In this document: piece after piece, positions 62,644-64,000 of the stretch
Numbering within the stretch: the first letter of the stretch is position 1
Layout: every line of letters starts with the position of its first letter
Source of the DNA: Nocardioides sp. CFH 31398
Lineage (GTDB): Bacteria > Actinomycetota > Actinomycetes > Propionibacteriales > Nocardioidaceae
DNA length: 64,000 bases
Direction of reading: 5' to 3'
NCBI RefSeq assembly: GCF_022436705.1
Contig: NZ_JAKUHT010000012.1
Span: forward strand, 124,001 to 188,000
Notes under the pieces: model-generated
Told to the model about the DNA's origin: nothing
What the model saw: only the letters and a program-made list of their open reading frames with translations
Databases searched by the model: none
Program-made: the position numbers and the translations under genes

Positions 62644-63222
62644 ATGAGTGCACTGCGCGCGGTCGTCGCCTTCCTGCTCGTGACCGTCGCCCTGCTGATG
62701 CAGGTCAGCGTCATGTCCCACCTCGCGTGGAACGGCGTCGTGCCCAACCTCTGCCTGCTCGTCGTCGTCGGCGCGGCCCTCGTCCGCGGCCCGGAGTTCG
62801 GCGCCGTCCTCGGCTTCGCGGCGGGCGTCGCCCTCGACCTCGCCCCGCCCGCCGACCACGTCGCCGGCCGCTGGGCGCTGGCGCTGGTCGTCGTGGGCTG
62901 GCTCGTCGGGCGCCTGCGCGCCCAGAACGGCGCCGAGGCCCGGCCCTCCGCCGGCTCCGTCGTCCTCACCGTCGCCGCGGCGTCGTTCGTGGGGTCGTCC
63001 GTCTTCGCGTTCACGGGCATGCTGCTGTCCGACCCCGCCATGGGCGTGCGCGACACCCTGGTCGTCATCGTCACCGCCCTCCTGTACGACGTCGTCGCGA
63101 CGCCGTTCGTGCTGCCCGTCGTCCTCGGGGTGATGCGTCGCACGGAGACCGAGCGCAGCCGCGCGACCGTCCGCCGCGAGACCCGCCTCGAGCCGCGCCC
63201 CGGCGCCGGGGTGGGCCGGTGA
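62644..63222 (+). CDS. mreD: Rod-shape-determining protein MreD
   Basis: 192 residues with five or six membrane helices and a basic Arg-rich tail of about 30 residues. VVPNLCLLVVVGAALVRGPEFGAVLGFAAGVALDLAPP is the typical MreD central part. It binds MreC in the membrane. Stop overlaps the mrdA GTG start by 4 bp. Confidence 0.92.
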   Translation: MSALRAVVAFLLVTVALLMQVSVMSHLAWNGVVPNLCLLVVVGAALVRGPEFGAVLGFAAGVALDLAPPADHVAGRWALALVVVGWLVGRLRAQNGAEARPSAGSVVLTVAAASFVGSSVFAFTGMLLSDPAMGVRDTLVVIVTALLYDVVATPFVLPVVLGVMRRTETERSRATVRRETRLEPRPGAGVGR

Positions 63223-64000
63223 GCCGCTCGGGAGGCTCCGGGGGCTCCGGGGGCTCGGCGCGACGCAGCCGGCTGCGGCTGGTCGTGGTGCAGGCCCTGG
63301 TCTTCTCCCTGTTCGCCACCCTGCTCGGGCGGCTGTACTACCTCCAGGTCCTCGACGGCGAGGAGTACCAGGCCCGCGCCGCGTCGCAGTCGGTGCGCGA
63401 GGTCGTCGTCCAGCCCCCGCGCGGTCTCATCGTCGACGCCCAGGGCCGTCCGCTCGTCGCCAACCGCACGTCGTGGACCACCTCGGTCGACCGCTCCCTG
63501 CTCGAGCGGATGACCGCCTCGCAGCAGAAGCGACTCCTGGAGCGCCTCGCCGACGCCGTCGACGTCCCGCTCAAGCGGATCCGCGCGACGCTGCTCGACT
63601 GCGGCGACCCCGGCTCCGTCGAGGGGACGTGCTGGAACGGCTCGCCCTACCAGCCGGTGCCGATCGCGTCCGACCTCGAGCCGGGGACCGCCCTGTCGCT
63701 GAAGGAGCAGGCGGAGGACTACCCCTCGGTGCTGGTCGAGAAGCAGCGCCTGCGCGCCTACCCCCAGCCGTACGGCGTCAACGCCGCGCACCTGCTCGGC
63801 TACCTGTCGCCGGTGACCGAGGACGAGCTGGACGACGCCGAGGAGGCCGGCGACCGGTCGGTCAACGGTGCCTCGTCGGTGGGCCGCGCCGGCGTCGAGA
63901 AGCAGTACGACGCGTGGCTGCGGGGGATGCCCGGCTACCGCCGGGTGGCCGTCGACTCCATGGGGCGGGTGCTCGGCGACGACGGCCGCACCCGCGCGCG
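63219..64000 (+). CDS. mrdA: Penicillin-binding protein 2, 3'-truncated by the window edge
   Basis: 260 residues are visible. The GTG start overlaps the mreD stop (GTGA). Gly/Ser-rich cytoplasmic start, membrane anchor at about 21-38 (VVVQALVFSLFATLLGRLYYL), then the PBP dimerisation domain with VVVQPPRGLIVDAQGRPLVANR, where the PRG-I-D motif is a family hallmark. The start of the GRAGVEKQYDAWLRG block follows. The transpeptidase domain with SxxK lies beyond the edge. It cross-links peptidoglycan in the elongasome. Confidence 0.93.
   Translation, partial: MSRSGGSGGSGGSARRSRLRLVVVQALVFSLFATLLGRLYYLQVLDGEEYQARAASQSVREVVVQPPRGLIVDAQGRPLVANRTSWTTSVDRSLLERMTASQQKRLLERLADAVDVPLKRIRATLLDCGDPGSVEGTCWNGSPYQPVPIASDLEPGTALSLKEQAEDYPSVLVEKQRLRAYPQPYGVNAAHLLGYLSPVTEDELDDAEEAGDRSVNGASSVGRAGVEKQYDAWLRGMPGYRRVAVDSMGRVLGDDGRTRA

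Overview
This 64-kb window is a high-GC Gram-positive (actinobacterial) chromosome segment. GTG starts are frequent. The evidence for the lineage is a mycothiol-type nitroreductase, the paired clpP1/clpP2 genes, a group II truncated globin, EttA, DUF5130 and DUF4233 proteins, and the order valS-folC-DUF4233 followed later by ndk-mreBCD-mrdA. Overall it looks like the Nocardioidaceae (Nocardioides-like), but the genus is an inference. I see no transposase, integrase, phage gene or CRISPR array. Almost everything is dense chromosomal housekeeping DNA with a few accessory patches. Genes were identified by reading the translations and family motifs, without any database search.

Layout. 1-9.2 kb: central carbon metabolism (zwf cut by the left edge, a GH15 glycosidase, gndA), tRNA-Lys and tRNA-His, a CrtI-like oxidoreductase, oligoribonuclease and a membrane-anchored DsbA-like protein. 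9.2-17.5 kb: a hypothetical gene with a structured leader, an orphan TadE/TadG pair, a DUF4126-like membrane protein, and a two-component system divergent from two small membrane proteins across a 20-bp inverted operator. A LysE exporter and tRNA-Arg follow. 17.7-24.7 kb: an aminopeptidase P, two tandem dynamin-like GTPases and ettA. 24.7-34.3 kb: a DUF1097 membrane protein, MarR, thiolase, a double-hotdog thioesterase, a globin/MscS pair, two small proteins, a tandem repeat of about 200 bp, pepN and the nitroreductase.

34.5-47.6 kb: a Tat-exported peptidoglycan amidase, metG, an esterase, rpiB, tRNA-Gly, a MarR/MMPL efflux pair, tRNA-Pro, tig, a lipase and the protease set clpP1-clpP2-clpX. 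The trigger factor, ClpP and ClpX together form a protein-quality-control block. 47.7-64 kb: a TOBE protein, valS, a GNAT, folC and DUF4233, followed by an apparent accessory insert (AGE epimerase, LPXTG surface protein, a 32-bp-period inverted repeat array, two Gfo/Idh/MocA proteins). The window ends with ndk and the cell-elongation operon mreB-mreC-mreD-mrdA, which is cut by the right edge.

Gene expression style. A recurring feature is a TANNNT-like -10 hexamer ending 6-8 nt before the start codon, which predicts leaderless transcripts for many genes (ettA, metG, folC, ndk, clpP1, valS and others). I used this signal to choose several start codons. Operons are tight, with repeated 4-bp ATGA/GTGA overlaps. 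The non-coding signals most worth a second look are the 32-bp inverted array (57735-57991), the two-component operator (14670-14724), the ~200-bp tandem repeat (30584-31035) and the G33...C21 block (51648-51723). The last may be a sequencing artefact.
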